From: Ulvibacterium sp.
GTDB lineage: Bacteria > Bacteroidota > Bacteroidia > Flavobacteriales > Flavobacteriaceae
NCBI RefSeq assembly: GCF_028285715.1
Contig: NZ_JANQOO010000021.1
Span: forward strand, 453,253-517,252
Reading direction: 5' to 3'
DNA: 64,000 nucleotides
Positions 1-8,637 of the stretch are shown in pieces. Position 1 is the first letter of the stretch. Each line of letters begins with the position of its first letter. The notes under the pieces were generated by a model, which saw only the letters and a program-made list of their open reading frames with translations, made no database searches and was not told where the DNA came from. Both the position numbers and the translations under genes were made by a program.

Positions 1-2
1 AT

Positions 3-953
3 AAGTCAAAACAAGAACTCCTGGAGAACGAATTATATCCCTTTCAAAAGCTGATTGATGAAGGTGTAGATTCGGTAATGGTGGGTCATCTTTCGGTTCC
101 CAGTTTGGCTCATGGCACGCCTATTCCCTCAAGCATATCCAAGGACATCATCAAAGGATTGCTTCGGGAAGAAATGGGATTTGAAGGTCTCGTTATCTCA
201 GATGCACTGAATATGCATGCCGTTTCCAAAAACTATCCGAAACAAGGAGAATTGGAATGGTTGGCCTTTGATGCGGGAAACGATATCCTATGTTTTGCCG
301 AACATCCCAAAGAGGGCATTGAAACCATTCTAGAAAATGCCACCCCCGATCAGATCCAGGAAAGTTTTGAGCGTATTTGGAAGCTAAAAAAGCGAGTTTT
401 CAGCATTCACGAAACGAGCTCAAGCCCTAATCTTGAATCTAGTGTTGGACTTAACACAAGGTTGGCAAAGAAAAGTCTCACCTTGTTAAAGGGGACTGAA
501 TCTAAAATACGAGAATTTAGTGCCGCTAATTTTTTGGGGATTGAGATATCCCGTTCCACTGATAACTTGTTTTTTGAATTGATCGGTAAAGGCAAAGAAT
601 TCGATTACTCCACCTTTCCAAAATTTGAAAGAGTTGATGATACTAAGCTGATAACAGCCAAAAAAAATATTCTTTTGGCCCTTTTTCCACCTCAGATAAA
701 GCCGACCAACAAATTTGGATTATCAAAGGAAGAGTTGGAATTCATCAATGAAATGATCGCTACTGAGAATACGATACTATATGTTTTTGGGAATCCATAT
801 GTTTTAAATCATATTGATAGTGAAAATGCAAATGCAGTTGTTATGGTCTACCAAGATTTTAAGGTGTTCCAAGAAGTGGCCGCACAACATTTCCTTGGTA
901 ATCTAGAGTCCAAGGGTAACCTGCCCATAACCCATAAGGAATTTCAAAAATGA
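3..953 (+). CDS. Glycoside hydrolase family 3 protein, NagZ-like (5' truncated by window edge)
   Basis: The reading frame is open from base 3 and the N-terminus lies outside the window. The visible part (about 316 residues) holds the end of a GH3 TIM barrel, including the segment VMVGHLSVP and the conserved GLVISDALNM stretch, whose Asp (codon 201-203) matches the GH3 catalytic nucleophile. About 200 residues of a less conserved C-terminal domain follow. GH3 enzymes of the NagZ type remove N-acetylglucosamine from muropeptides. The stop overlaps the next gene by ATGA, and anmK follows two genes on, which supports a role in peptidoglycan recycling. The KHFPGHG-type motif expected upstream cannot be checked here. 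Another beta-glycosidase specificity is possible. Confidence 0.85.
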   Translation, partial: KSKQELLENELYPFQKLIDEGVDSVMVGHLSVPSLAHGTPIPSSISKDIIKGLLREEMGFEGLVISDALNMHAVSKNYPKQGELEWLAFDAGNDILCFAEHPKEGIETILENATPDQIQESFERIWKLKKRVFSIHETSSSPNLESSVGLNTRLAKKSLTLLKGTESKIREFSAANFLGIEISRSTDNLFFELIGKGKEFDYSTFPKFERVDDTKLITAKKNILLALFPPQIKPTNKFGLSKEELEFINEMIATENTILYVFGNPYVLNHIDSENANAVVMVYQDFKVFQEVAAQHFLGNLESKGNLPITHKEFQK

Positions 954-1882
954 ATTTAGCCGTTGCCCAATTTCAACCTAAGGACGGGGATAAAGCCTAT
1001 AACTTATCCATTATTGAGGAATTGACCCAAAAGGCAAAATCAAAGAAGGCCGATGTGATAAGTTTTCATGAGATGTCGGTTACGGCCTATACGTTTACCA
1101 AAGACCTGACCTTTGATGAAATAAATACATTGGCGGAGGAAGTACCCAATGGAGAAATTACCCGGAAGCTGATTCAGATTTCCAAAAATCACGATATTCC
1201 CCTTTTGGCTGGATTGGTAGAAAAAGAAAACGGTAAAATTTATAATACGTATATCTGTGTCACCAAGGAGGGCGTAATCGCTAAATATCGAAAGCTCCAT
1301 CCCTTTATAAGTCAATACATGTCACCGGGGAATCAATATGTAGTATTTGATTTATTGGGATGGAAATGCGGAATCTTGATTTGTTACGATAACAACGTCA
1401 TTGAAAATGTTAGGGCTACCTCACTCTTAGGTGCCGAACTCATATTTGCACCCCATGTAACAGGTTGTACACCTTCATCCATGCCCGGAAGGGGTTATGT
1501 TGACCATAAGTATTGGTCGAATAGGGAAGATGACCCGGTGTCCTTACGTTTGGAATTCGATGGTCCCAAAGGTAGGCAATGGCTGATGCGATGGTTACCA
1601 GCCCGGGCCTACGACAATGGGGTATATTATGCCTTCAGCAATCCCATTGGTTATGACGGTGAGCATCTAAAGAACGGAAACTCCATGATTATAGACCCTT
1701 ATGGCGAGGTGCTATCCGAGATAAAATCTTTTGATGATGATATAACCATATCCAAAGTAACTAAGGAGAAGATAAAGCTATCAGCCGGATGGAGATATAA
1801 AAATGCAAGAAGACCAGAATTGTATAAGGAAATTATCGGATACGATCATAAATCGGAAACCAATCCCATTTGGATGAAATAA
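950..1882 (+). CDS. Carbon-nitrogen hydrolase (nitrilase superfamily)
   Basis: This 310-residue protein is a member of the nitrilase/amidase superfamily, which hydrolyses or transfers non-peptide C-N bonds in the cytoplasm. The Glu-Lys-Cys catalytic triad can be placed at E41 (SFHEMS), K115 (YRKLHPF) and C145 (GILICYD). Length and motif spacing are normal for a single-domain member. It overlaps the GH3 gene by 4 nt (ATGA), so the two are likely co-translated, and anmK follows in the same direction after 144 nt. The substrate cannot be told from sequence. The context suggests an amide formed during muropeptide turnover, but that is only inference. Confidence 0.85.
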   Translation: MNLAVAQFQPKDGDKAYNLSIIEELTQKAKSKKADVISFHEMSVTAYTFTKDLTFDEINTLAEEVPNGEITRKLIQISKNHDIPLLAGLVEKENGKIYNTYICVTKEGVIAKYRKLHPFISQYMSPGNQYVVFDLLGWKCGILICYDNNVIENVRATSLLGAELIFAPHVTGCTPSSMPGRGYVDHKYWSNREDDPVSLRLEFDGPKGRQWLMRWLPARAYDNGVYYAFSNPIGYDGEHLKNGNSMIIDPYGEVLSEIKSFDDDITISKVTKEKIKLSAGWRYKNARRPELYKEIIGYDHKSETNPIWMK

Positions 1883-2026
1883 TATGAAATGGGCACAGAC
1901 AAAATTCATTTTTTGCTTACTAACCGAAGTAATGAATTCTGTTTGTGAGAACCTGCCCGCCAGCTGCGAAAATATTGATAGTAGCCGGTAGCGCTAGCGG
2001 TAGATCTAAGCAAAAAAGATAACTAG

Positions 2027-3103
2027 ATGAAAATTCATAGAATAATCGGTCTCATGTCAGGGACCTCTTTGGACGGACTGGACCTGGCCTATTGCCATAT
2101 TTGGTTACAAGAGGGCCATTGGGAGTTTGAAATCAGTGAAACCAGGAGCGTTTCCTATACCCCGGAAATGAAATCCAGACTTAAGGATTCCATCCATCTT
2201 TCGGCAGAAGAACTCTTGGTACTGCACAATGGGTACGGTACTTGGTTGGGAGAACAGACGAGATCATTTATCAATGCGTTTAATCTGGATGTAGATATCA
2301 TAGCCAGTCATGGCCATACCACCCACCACAGGCCTGAAATAGGGTTGACATTTCAAATTGGTTCCGGGCAACATTTGGCCAACGCCAGTGGCCATAAGGT
2401 TATTTCCGATTTTCGGACGAATGATGTATCCATTGGTGGTCAAGGAGCTCCACTTGTCCCTATTGGCGACCGACTTTTCTTTGGTCAATATGACTTTTGC
2501 TTGAACTTAGGGGGCATTAGCAATGTTTCCTTTGAAAAGAATGGAGAGCGCATAGCCTATGATATTGGCCAGGCCAATATGGTTTTAAACCATATTACGC
2601 AGAAAATTGGACTAAATTATGATGCCGAAGGTAAAATGGCCAAAAAGGGAGCATTAAACTCTGGGATGCTACAAAAGCTCAATGCGCTGGAGTACTATCA
2701 GCTCCCGTATCCCAAATCCACAGGTTATGAATGGTTTATAGAAGAAATCGTTCCCATAATAGATGCTACAGAAGATAGCATCGAAAATCTGTTACACACG
2801 GCGATTCATCATAACTGTCAGCAAATTGCGAATCAGATACACGCCAATAAAACCAAAAAGCACAATACCCTTTTTGTAACCGGAGGAGGTGCCTTGAATA
2901 CATTTTTTATGGAAGAGTTGCAAGTTCAATTGGGTCGCGATATCAAAGTAATAATACCTCCAAAAAAGCTTGTCGAGTTTAAGGAAGCCCTGGTCTTTTC
3001 GCTTATGGGTGTATTGCGTTTAAGGAATGAAGCAAATGTGTTGGGTTCGGTTACCGGGGCGCTACGGGATTCTTCGGGTGGTGTATTATTTATACCCAAT
3101 TAA
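2027..3103 (+). CDS. anmK: Anhydro-N-acetylmuramic acid kinase
   Basis: AnmK phosphorylates and hydrolyses 1,6-anhydro-MurNAc to MurNAc-6-phosphate, the entry step for recycling cell-wall sugar. The 358-residue protein starts with the family signature IGLMSGTSLDGLD and has the ASHGHTTHH segment, NLGGISNVS, and GGGALN near residue 285, all typical of the ASKHA-fold AnmK family. Length is normal. The ATG at 2027 opens the signature-bearing N-terminus directly. The preceding 144 nt hold no convincing gene; they contain the near-palindrome CCGGTAGCGCTAGCGG. Position after a GH3 glycosidase fits one pathway: NagZ-type cleavage followed by AnmK. Confidence 0.95.
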   Translation: MKIHRIIGLMSGTSLDGLDLAYCHIWLQEGHWEFEISETRSVSYTPEMKSRLKDSIHLSAEELLVLHNGYGTWLGEQTRSFINAFNLDVDIIASHGHTTHHRPEIGLTFQIGSGQHLANASGHKVISDFRTNDVSIGGQGAPLVPIGDRLFFGQYDFCLNLGGISNVSFEKNGERIAYDIGQANMVLNHITQKIGLNYDAEGKMAKKGALNSGMLQKLNALEYYQLPYPKSTGYEWFIEEIVPIIDATEDSIENLLHTAIHHNCQQIANQIHANKTKKHNTLFVTGGGALNTFFMEELQVQLGRDIKVIIPPKKLVEFKEALVFSLMGVLRLRNEANVLGSVTGALRDSSGGVLFIPN

Positions 3104-3373
3104 AAACCATAAACATTTTGGATGATCTTTCTTTGGATTTTTGGAAAGCAATCCTCAATATTCAATTTTTTCCGTGCCTTCCAGTCATTTCATTATTTCT
3201 TCAAATTACCTATAAACCATTGACAATAAGAGAAATAAAGCATATAAAAATATTGAATTATGTGAACCTTCATTAGAGCGAAAATTTTTAGGTTTTTTGT
3301 GAATTGTATCATAGATTGTAAAGTGTTTTACCACTAATAAATCGCAATTCAAAACACATTACCAACTTGACCA

Positions 3374-4594
3374 ATGACGTGTAGATTCTTAATATGCCTT
3401 ATCGTTTTTGGAACATTTGGTTCCACCTTTTCACAAGGCTCCCCAGATTATGAAGGCGGACTAAATATCGCATTTGATGAAAATGGCAAAAAGTACCTCA
3501 GAATCATTTCTTGGGCGCAGGTACAGGCCATTTACAATGGACAGGCGTCGGATGAAGAGGAGCAAACCAGCTTTAACTTGGCACGGGCCAGAATATTGAT
3601 GTTCTCCCAAATCAACGAAAAATTCTTGATCCTGACCCATTTTGGTCTCAATAACTTAAACAGTAATTCAATGAGTCCAACCGGTTTATCAGACGCCTCC
3701 GAACTTTTTTTTCATGGAGTGTGGGCACAATACAATTTAGGAAAAAGGCATTCAGTGGGAGCTGGACTTCACTATTTCAACGGAATTTCAAGGCTCAACA
3801 ATCAAAGTACCCTTAATATTATGACCTTGGATAACAACAGGCAATCGTGGTCCACGGTCGGGCTATCCGACCAATTTGGTCGTCATCTGGGAATTTATGC
3901 CAAGGGAAGTTTGGGGAAACTGCAATATAGAGTGGCAATAAATGATGCCATCACGAACGGTTTGGACGATAGGGACCCACAAAATGGTGGAAGTGCGGTG
4001 TATGCCGGAAAGCGATTATTAGGTTCGGCCGACTCAGGTAAGGTTTTTTCGGGATATTTTGAGTATAGTTTTTTTGATATGGAATCCGATATTTTGCCTT
4101 ATAAAGTAGGTACCTATTTGGGTGGAAAGCGGATTTTTAATCTTGGCGTCGGTTTTTTTACCCATCCTTCAGGTTCCGTACGGGCAGATGTAAACGGTGT
4201 ACTAGAGCCCGAAGATGTCAGGATTTTTGCGGTAGATGCTTTTTATGATGCACCTTGGGGAGATGACGGTAGTGCAATTACCGCCTACGCCACATATCAA
4301 CATAACGACTATGGTGAAGATTATTTTTTTCTGGCCTATGGCACCGGAAACATGGCTTATGGGCATTTAGGTTACTTGCTTCCCGGGTCAGTTTTAAAAA
4401 CAAGATTTCAACCATACGCGTCCTACGCCCTAAACACCTATGATGCTTTTGAAAATAATAGGACTATATTTGGTATTGGGGCCAACACCTACTTCAGCGG
4501 ACATAATTCCAAGCTTACTTTGGAATACAGGCATGAAAGCTTTGGTGATGACAAACTGGGTACCGTTACGCTGCAAGCAATGATATATTTATAA
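3374..4594 (+). CDS. Outer-membrane porin-like beta-barrel protein
   Basis: The 406-residue product begins with a signal peptide (hydrophobic core about residues 5-18, then FSQG). The mature part is rich in alternating aromatic and glycine segments (such as GVGAGLHYF-like strands and the final VTLQAMIYL), ending in a hydrophobic strand as expected for an outer-membrane barrel. Segments such as WAQVQAIYNGQA and FNLARARILMFSQI resemble the phosphate-selective porin O/P fold. It stands 10 nt before a DUF4212 gene and then a symporter and acs, so it is probably the outer-membrane channel of an acetate or small-carboxylate uptake operon. The substrate is inferred only from position. The 270 nt upstream are AT-rich and gene-free, with no box matching TAnnTTTG exactly. 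Confidence 0.7.
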   Translation: MTCRFLICLIVFGTFGSTFSQGSPDYEGGLNIAFDENGKKYLRIISWAQVQAIYNGQASDEEEQTSFNLARARILMFSQINEKFLILTHFGLNNLNSNSMSPTGLSDASELFFHGVWAQYNLGKRHSVGAGLHYFNGISRLNNQSTLNIMTLDNNRQSWSTVGLSDQFGRHLGIYAKGSLGKLQYRVAINDAITNGLDDRDPQNGGSAVYAGKRLLGSADSGKVFSGYFEYSFFDMESDILPYKVGTYLGGKRIFNLGVGFFTHPSGSVRADVNGVLEPEDVRIFAVDAFYDAPWGDDGSAITAYATYQHNDYGEDYFFLAYGTGNMAYGHLGYLLPGSVLKTRFQPYASYALNTYDAFENNRTIFGIGANTYFSGHNSKLTLEYRHESFGDDKLGTVTLQAMIYL

Positions 4595-4604
4595 AGAATC
4601 GATT

Positions 4605-4865
4605 ATGAAAGAAAGACAAAAAAAAGCATCTTCCTACTGGAAGGAAAATGTAAGGTATCTTTTCATACTACTATCCATTTGGTTCCTAGTTTCTTATGGA
4701 GCCGGAATTTTATTCAAAGATGTGCTCGATAACATACAAATCGGAGGATTTAAACTCGGTTTTTGGTTCGCGCAGCAAGGTTCGATCTACATCTTCGTAA
4801 TCCTCATTTTCATCTACGTACGGTTGATGAACAAATTAGACAAAAAATACGGATACGACACCTAA
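4605..4865 (+). CDS. DUF4212 small membrane subunit of sodium/solute symporter
   Basis: This is an 86-residue protein with two predicted membrane helices (about residues 18-36 and 56-74) flanked by charged segments. It matches the DUF4212 family, which is known as a small companion encoded directly before VC_2705-type sodium:solute symporters. Here it lies 10 nt after the porin gene and 29 nt before the symporter. The conserved features are the N-terminal YWKENVRYL-like segment and the helix pair joined by a loop with FKLGFWFAQQGS. The role is presumably accessory to transport; the mechanism is not known. Confidence 0.85.
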   Translation: MKERQKKASSYWKENVRYLFILLSIWFLVSYGAGILFKDVLDNIQIGGFKLGFWFAQQGSIYIFVILIFIYVRLMNKLDKKYGYDT

Positions 4866-4894
4866 AACCCTAACCAACCTAAACTTTCAAAATT

Positions 4895-6607
4895 ATGAGT
4901 GTTCAAGTATGGACGTATGTTTTAGTAGGAATCACGTTTGCCCTATACATTGGTATTGCCATTTGGTCCCGAGCGGGGTCAACCAAAGATTTCTATGTTG
5001 CCGGGGGCGGTGTATCCCCCCTTGCGAACGGAATGGCCACGGCTGCGGATTGGATGTCGGCGGCATCGTTTATTTCAATGGCCGGAATTATCGCCTTTGC
5101 GGGATATGACGGCTCGGTTTACCTTATGGGGTGGACGGGCGGTTATGTACTTCTTGCACTATTGCTAGCCCCCTATTTAAGGAAATTTGGGAAGTTTACG
5201 GTTCCTGACTTTATTGGGGATCGCTACTACTCAAAGACGGCTCGTATTGTTGCGGTTGTTTGTGCCCTTATTGTCTCCTTTACCTATGTGGCTGGACAGA
5301 TGCGAGGTGTAGGTGTTGTCTTTTCCCGCTTCTTGGAAGTTGATATCGACACAGGTGTGGTCATCGGAATGGTCATTGTACTGTTTTACGCGGTCCTGGG
5401 GGGAATGAAGGGCATTACATATACTCAAGTCGCCCAATACTGCGTACTCATTTTTGCCTTTATGGTGCCCGCTATTTTTATTTCCATCCAGATGACAGGA
5501 AACCCTATTCCCCAATTGGGTATGGGATCTAAATTAAATGATGGTTCCGGTTTGTATCTCTTGGAAAAATTAAATGGTCTCTCCACGGAACTTGGGTTTG
5601 CCGAATATACCGAAGGTAAGAAATCAGTGATGGATGTATTTATGATAACATTGGCCTTAATGGTCGGTACTGCAGGGCTTCCCCATGTTATTGTGCGCTT
5701 TTTTACGGTAAAGCGCGTAAAGGATGCGCGAAAATCTGCAGGACTGGCGTTATTGCTTATCGCGATTTTGTATACTACCGCCCCTGCCGTGTCGGTATTT
5801 GCCAAAACGAATCTTATCAACACAGTCAATGAGGAAGAATACAAAAATATGCCAGCGTGGTTCAAGAATTGGGAAGGCACTGGATTACTAACTTTTAATG
5901 ATAAAAACCAGGATGGGAAGATTCAATATCTCGCTGACAAAGAGGCTAACGAATTGGTCATAGACAATGATATCATGGTCCTGGCCAATCCCGAAATAGC
6001 AAATCTTCCAGCTTGGGTAATCGCCCTTGTGGCCGCTGGGGGCCTGGCAGCTGCACTCTCTACCGCAGCAGGATTGCTTTTGGTGATTTCGTCCTCTGTT
6101 TCCCATGATTTGATCAAAAAAGTGTTTCTCCCAAACATCTCCGATAAAGGGGAGCTTTGGGCTGCACGTGGAGCAGCGACCTTAGCTGTGGTAATTGCCG
6201 GTTATTTCGGCATCAATCCCCCGGGGTTCGTAGCTGCCGTAGTGGCATTGGCCTTTGGCTTGGCTGCAGCATCTTTTTTCCCTGCCATTGTTTTGGGCAT
6301 ATTTTACAAAAAAATGAACAAGGAAGGGGCAATCGCCGGTATGGTGGTAGGCATATCCTTAATGTTGTTCTACATGCTAAAATTCAAGTTTGGCATTTTT
6401 GATGGGGGAAAAGTTGCAGTAGCCGATCTTGAAAAAGATTGGTGGTTCGGTATTTCCCCGGAAGGCTTTGGAAGCGTGGCCATGATAGTAAACTTTGTTG
6501 TTTCCATCATCATCAACAAGCTTACCCCTGAACCCCCGGATGAGGTTCAGGAAATTGTTGAGGATATAAGAATTCCTAGTGGGGCTGGAGCGGCATCCAA
6601 TCATTAA
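4895..6607 (+). CDS. Sodium:solute symporter, acetate permease (ActP/VC_2705) type
   Basis: The 570-residue polytopic protein belongs to the SSS family. It has the N-terminal FYVAGGGVSPLANGMATAAD region and GLPHVIVRFFTV typical of acetate/monocarboxylate symporters, with about 13 membrane spans. It lies between DUF4212 and acs, which argues for acetate or a similar short carboxylate. A hydrophilic insertion at about residues 304-362 contains D336-x-N338-x-D340-G341-x-I343, the pattern of an EF-hand or dockerin-like calcium loop, although position 12 is Ala. The protein ends with a short cytoplasmic-looking tail. Transport of pyruvate or propionate cannot be excluded. Confidence 0.88.
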   Translation: MSVQVWTYVLVGITFALYIGIAIWSRAGSTKDFYVAGGGVSPLANGMATAADWMSAASFISMAGIIAFAGYDGSVYLMGWTGGYVLLALLLAPYLRKFGKFTVPDFIGDRYYSKTARIVAVVCALIVSFTYVAGQMRGVGVVFSRFLEVDIDTGVVIGMVIVLFYAVLGGMKGITYTQVAQYCVLIFAFMVPAIFISIQMTGNPIPQLGMGSKLNDGSGLYLLEKLNGLSTELGFAEYTEGKKSVMDVFMITLALMVGTAGLPHVIVRFFTVKRVKDARKSAGLALLLIAILYTTAPAVSVFAKTNLINTVNEEEYKNMPAWFKNWEGTGLLTFNDKNQDGKIQYLADKEANELVIDNDIMVLANPEIANLPAWVIALVAAGGLAAALSTAAGLLLVISSSVSHDLIKKVFLPNISDKGELWAARGAATLAVVIAGYFGINPPGFVAAVVALAFGLAAASFFPAIVLGIFYKKMNKEGAIAGMVVGISLMLFYMLKFKFGIFDGGKVAVADLEKDWWFGISPEGFGSVAMIVNFVVSIIINKLTPEPPDEVQEIVEDIRIPSGAGAASNH

Positions 6608-6641
6608 ATTTTGTTATTTTTAAAAGAAATCTGAAGTACGC

Positions 6642-8549
6642 ATGAGCAATTATCACATTAAGCATTTAGAGGAATATTACCAAGTCTATCGAAAATCCAC
6701 ACGTAACCCTGAAGGGTTCTGGGAAGAGATTGCCGAAGAGCATTTTGTATGGCGAAAAAAATGGAACAACGTCTTGCACTGGGATTTTAAAAAGCCGGAG
6801 ATTAAATGGTTTGAAGGTGCAAAATTGAACATTACGGAAAACTGTATCGATAGACACTTGCCTACCCGGGGTGATAAGACCGCTATTCTTTTTGAGCCCA
6901 ATGACCCGAATGAAAAAGCCGAACATATAACTTATCGTCAACTGCACAAAAGGGTCAGTAAAATGGCCTATGTACTGAAGGAAAAAGGTATCGAAAAAGG
7001 AGATCGGGTTTGTATTTATCTCCCTATGATACCGGAATTGGCCGTTGCGGTCTTAGCCTGTGCACGTATTGGTGCAATTCATTCTGTAGTTTTTGCAGGA
7101 TTTTCTTCCAATGCCCTCTCTACCCGAATCAATGACTCCGATTGTAAAATGGTCATTACTTCGGACGGTTCCTATCGCGGTGCGAAGACGATCGATTTAA
7201 AGGGCATTGTCGACAAAGCACTCGAAGATTGCCCAAGTGTGGAGGCCGTTTTGGTGGTAAAGCGTATCGGAACTGAAGTTCATATGCAAAAAAATCGCGA
7301 TTATTGGATACAACCCCTTCTAGATGACGCTTATGGCGATTTAGTAGCCGAAATTATGGATGCGGAAGACCCTTTGTTTATCTTATACACATCGGGCTCT
7401 ACGGGCAAGCCCAAAGGAATGGTACACACCTGTGGCGGCTATATGGTATACACTGCCTATACCTTCAAAAACATTTTTCAATATAGGGAAGATGATATCT
7501 TTTGGTGCACCGCCGACATTGGTTGGATTACGGGTCACTCCTACATTCTTTATGGGCCATTGGCCAACGGTGCAACCACCGTCATGTTCGAAGGGGTTCC
7601 CTCCTACCCGGATTTTGGTCGTTTTTGGGAAATTGTGCAAAAGCATAAAATAACCCAATTTTATACGGCCCCAACAGCTATTAGGGCCCTAGCCAAGGAG
7701 AATTTGGACTTTGTGGAAAAATACGACCTAAGCAGTTTAAAAGTACTTGGTTCCGTGGGAGAACCGATTAATGAGGAGGCCTGGCATTGGTACAACAACA
7801 ATGTGGGCAAAAAACACAGTCCCATTGTAGATACTTGGTGGCAAACGGAAACAGGAGGTATCATGATTTCTCCTATTCCCTATGTTACCCCGACTACCCC
7901 TACTTACGCCACGCTCCCTTTCATAGGGATACAACCTGCCCTGATGGACGAGGCAGGCAAAGAAATCCAGGGCAATCAAGTAGATGGTAGATTATGCATC
8001 AAATTCCCATGGCCTTCCATGGCACGGACCATTTGGGGAAATCACGAGCGCTACCGGGACACCTATTTTTCGGCCTATGAGAACAAGTACTTTACCGGCG
8101 ACGGTGCCCATAGGGATGCAGTAGGTTACTATCGTATTACAGGCAGGGTAGATGACGTCATCATTGTTTCGGGTCACAATCTGGGAACTGCACCTATAGA
8201 AGACTCCATCAATGAACATCCCGCGGTGGCAGAATCTGCCATTGTGGGCTTCCCCCATGATGTAAAGGGCAACGCCCTATATGGGTATGTTATGCTAAAG
8301 GAGACTGGTGAAAGTAGGGATCGAGAGAATGTTCGAAAGGAAATTAACCAACAGATTACGGAACAAATCGGCCCCATCGCCAAATTAGATAAAATTCAAT
8401 TTGTATCAGGGCTTCCCAAAACACGAAGTGGTAAGATTATGCGGCGAATACTGCGCAAGATAGCGAGCCAGGAGACCTCTAATTTAGGAGATACCAGTAC
8501 ATTATTAAATCCTGAAGTGGTAGATGAGATTATGGAGAATGTACTTTAA
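6642..8549 (+). CDS. acs: Acetyl-CoA synthetase
   Basis: Acs activates acetate to acetyl-CoA with ATP through an acetyl-adenylate. The 635-residue product shows the ANL-family signatures: YTSGSTGKPKG (phosphate-binding loop), WWQTETGG, GRVDDVIIVSGH and the C-terminal SGKIMRR with the catalytic lysine at about residue 598, the residue often controlled by acetylation in this family. Length is typical for AMP-forming Acs. It follows the symporter by 34 nt and is probably the last gene of the porin-DUF4212-symporter-acs operon, giving a complete route from outer membrane to acetyl-CoA. Propionyl-CoA synthetase activity is possible but less likely. Confidence 0.95.
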   Translation: MSNYHIKHLEEYYQVYRKSTRNPEGFWEEIAEEHFVWRKKWNNVLHWDFKKPEIKWFEGAKLNITENCIDRHLPTRGDKTAILFEPNDPNEKAEHITYRQLHKRVSKMAYVLKEKGIEKGDRVCIYLPMIPELAVAVLACARIGAIHSVVFAGFSSNALSTRINDSDCKMVITSDGSYRGAKTIDLKGIVDKALEDCPSVEAVLVVKRIGTEVHMQKNRDYWIQPLLDDAYGDLVAEIMDAEDPLFILYTSGSTGKPKGMVHTCGGYMVYTAYTFKNIFQYREDDIFWCTADIGWITGHSYILYGPLANGATTVMFEGVPSYPDFGRFWEIVQKHKITQFYTAPTAIRALAKENLDFVEKYDLSSLKVLGSVGEPINEEAWHWYNNNVGKKHSPIVDTWWQTETGGIMISPIPYVTPTTPTYATLPFIGIQPALMDEAGKEIQGNQVDGRLCIKFPWPSMARTIWGNHERYRDTYFSAYENKYFTGDGAHRDAVGYYRITGRVDDVIIVSGHNLGTAPIEDSINEHPAVAESAIVGFPHDVKGNALYGYVMLKETGESRDRENVRKEINQQITEQIGPIAKLDKIQFVSGLPKTRSGKIMRRILRKIASQETSNLGDTSTLLNPEVVDEIMENVL

Positions 8550-8637
8550 TTGGAAATTTCCATTATAGACATTAAAGATTCTAGCAACATAAAATGGCGG
8601 AGTGTCTTTGACTGCGTTCAGACCAACCATAGCAGGT

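Noticed and set aside
1884..1991. A 35-codon frame starting 1 nt after the amidase stop
   Set aside because: It has no membrane helix, no motif, low-complexity composition, and no coupling to anmK. Probably chance.
3104..3373. A regulatory RNA or small gene in the 270 nt before the porin
   Set aside because: The region is AT-rich with no long hairpin, no clear small frame, and no full promoter match; I see nothing definite.
8551..8562. Palindrome TGGAAATTTCCA between acs and the MFS gene as a terminator
   Set aside because: The stem is only 6 bp with no loop and no T run on either strand.
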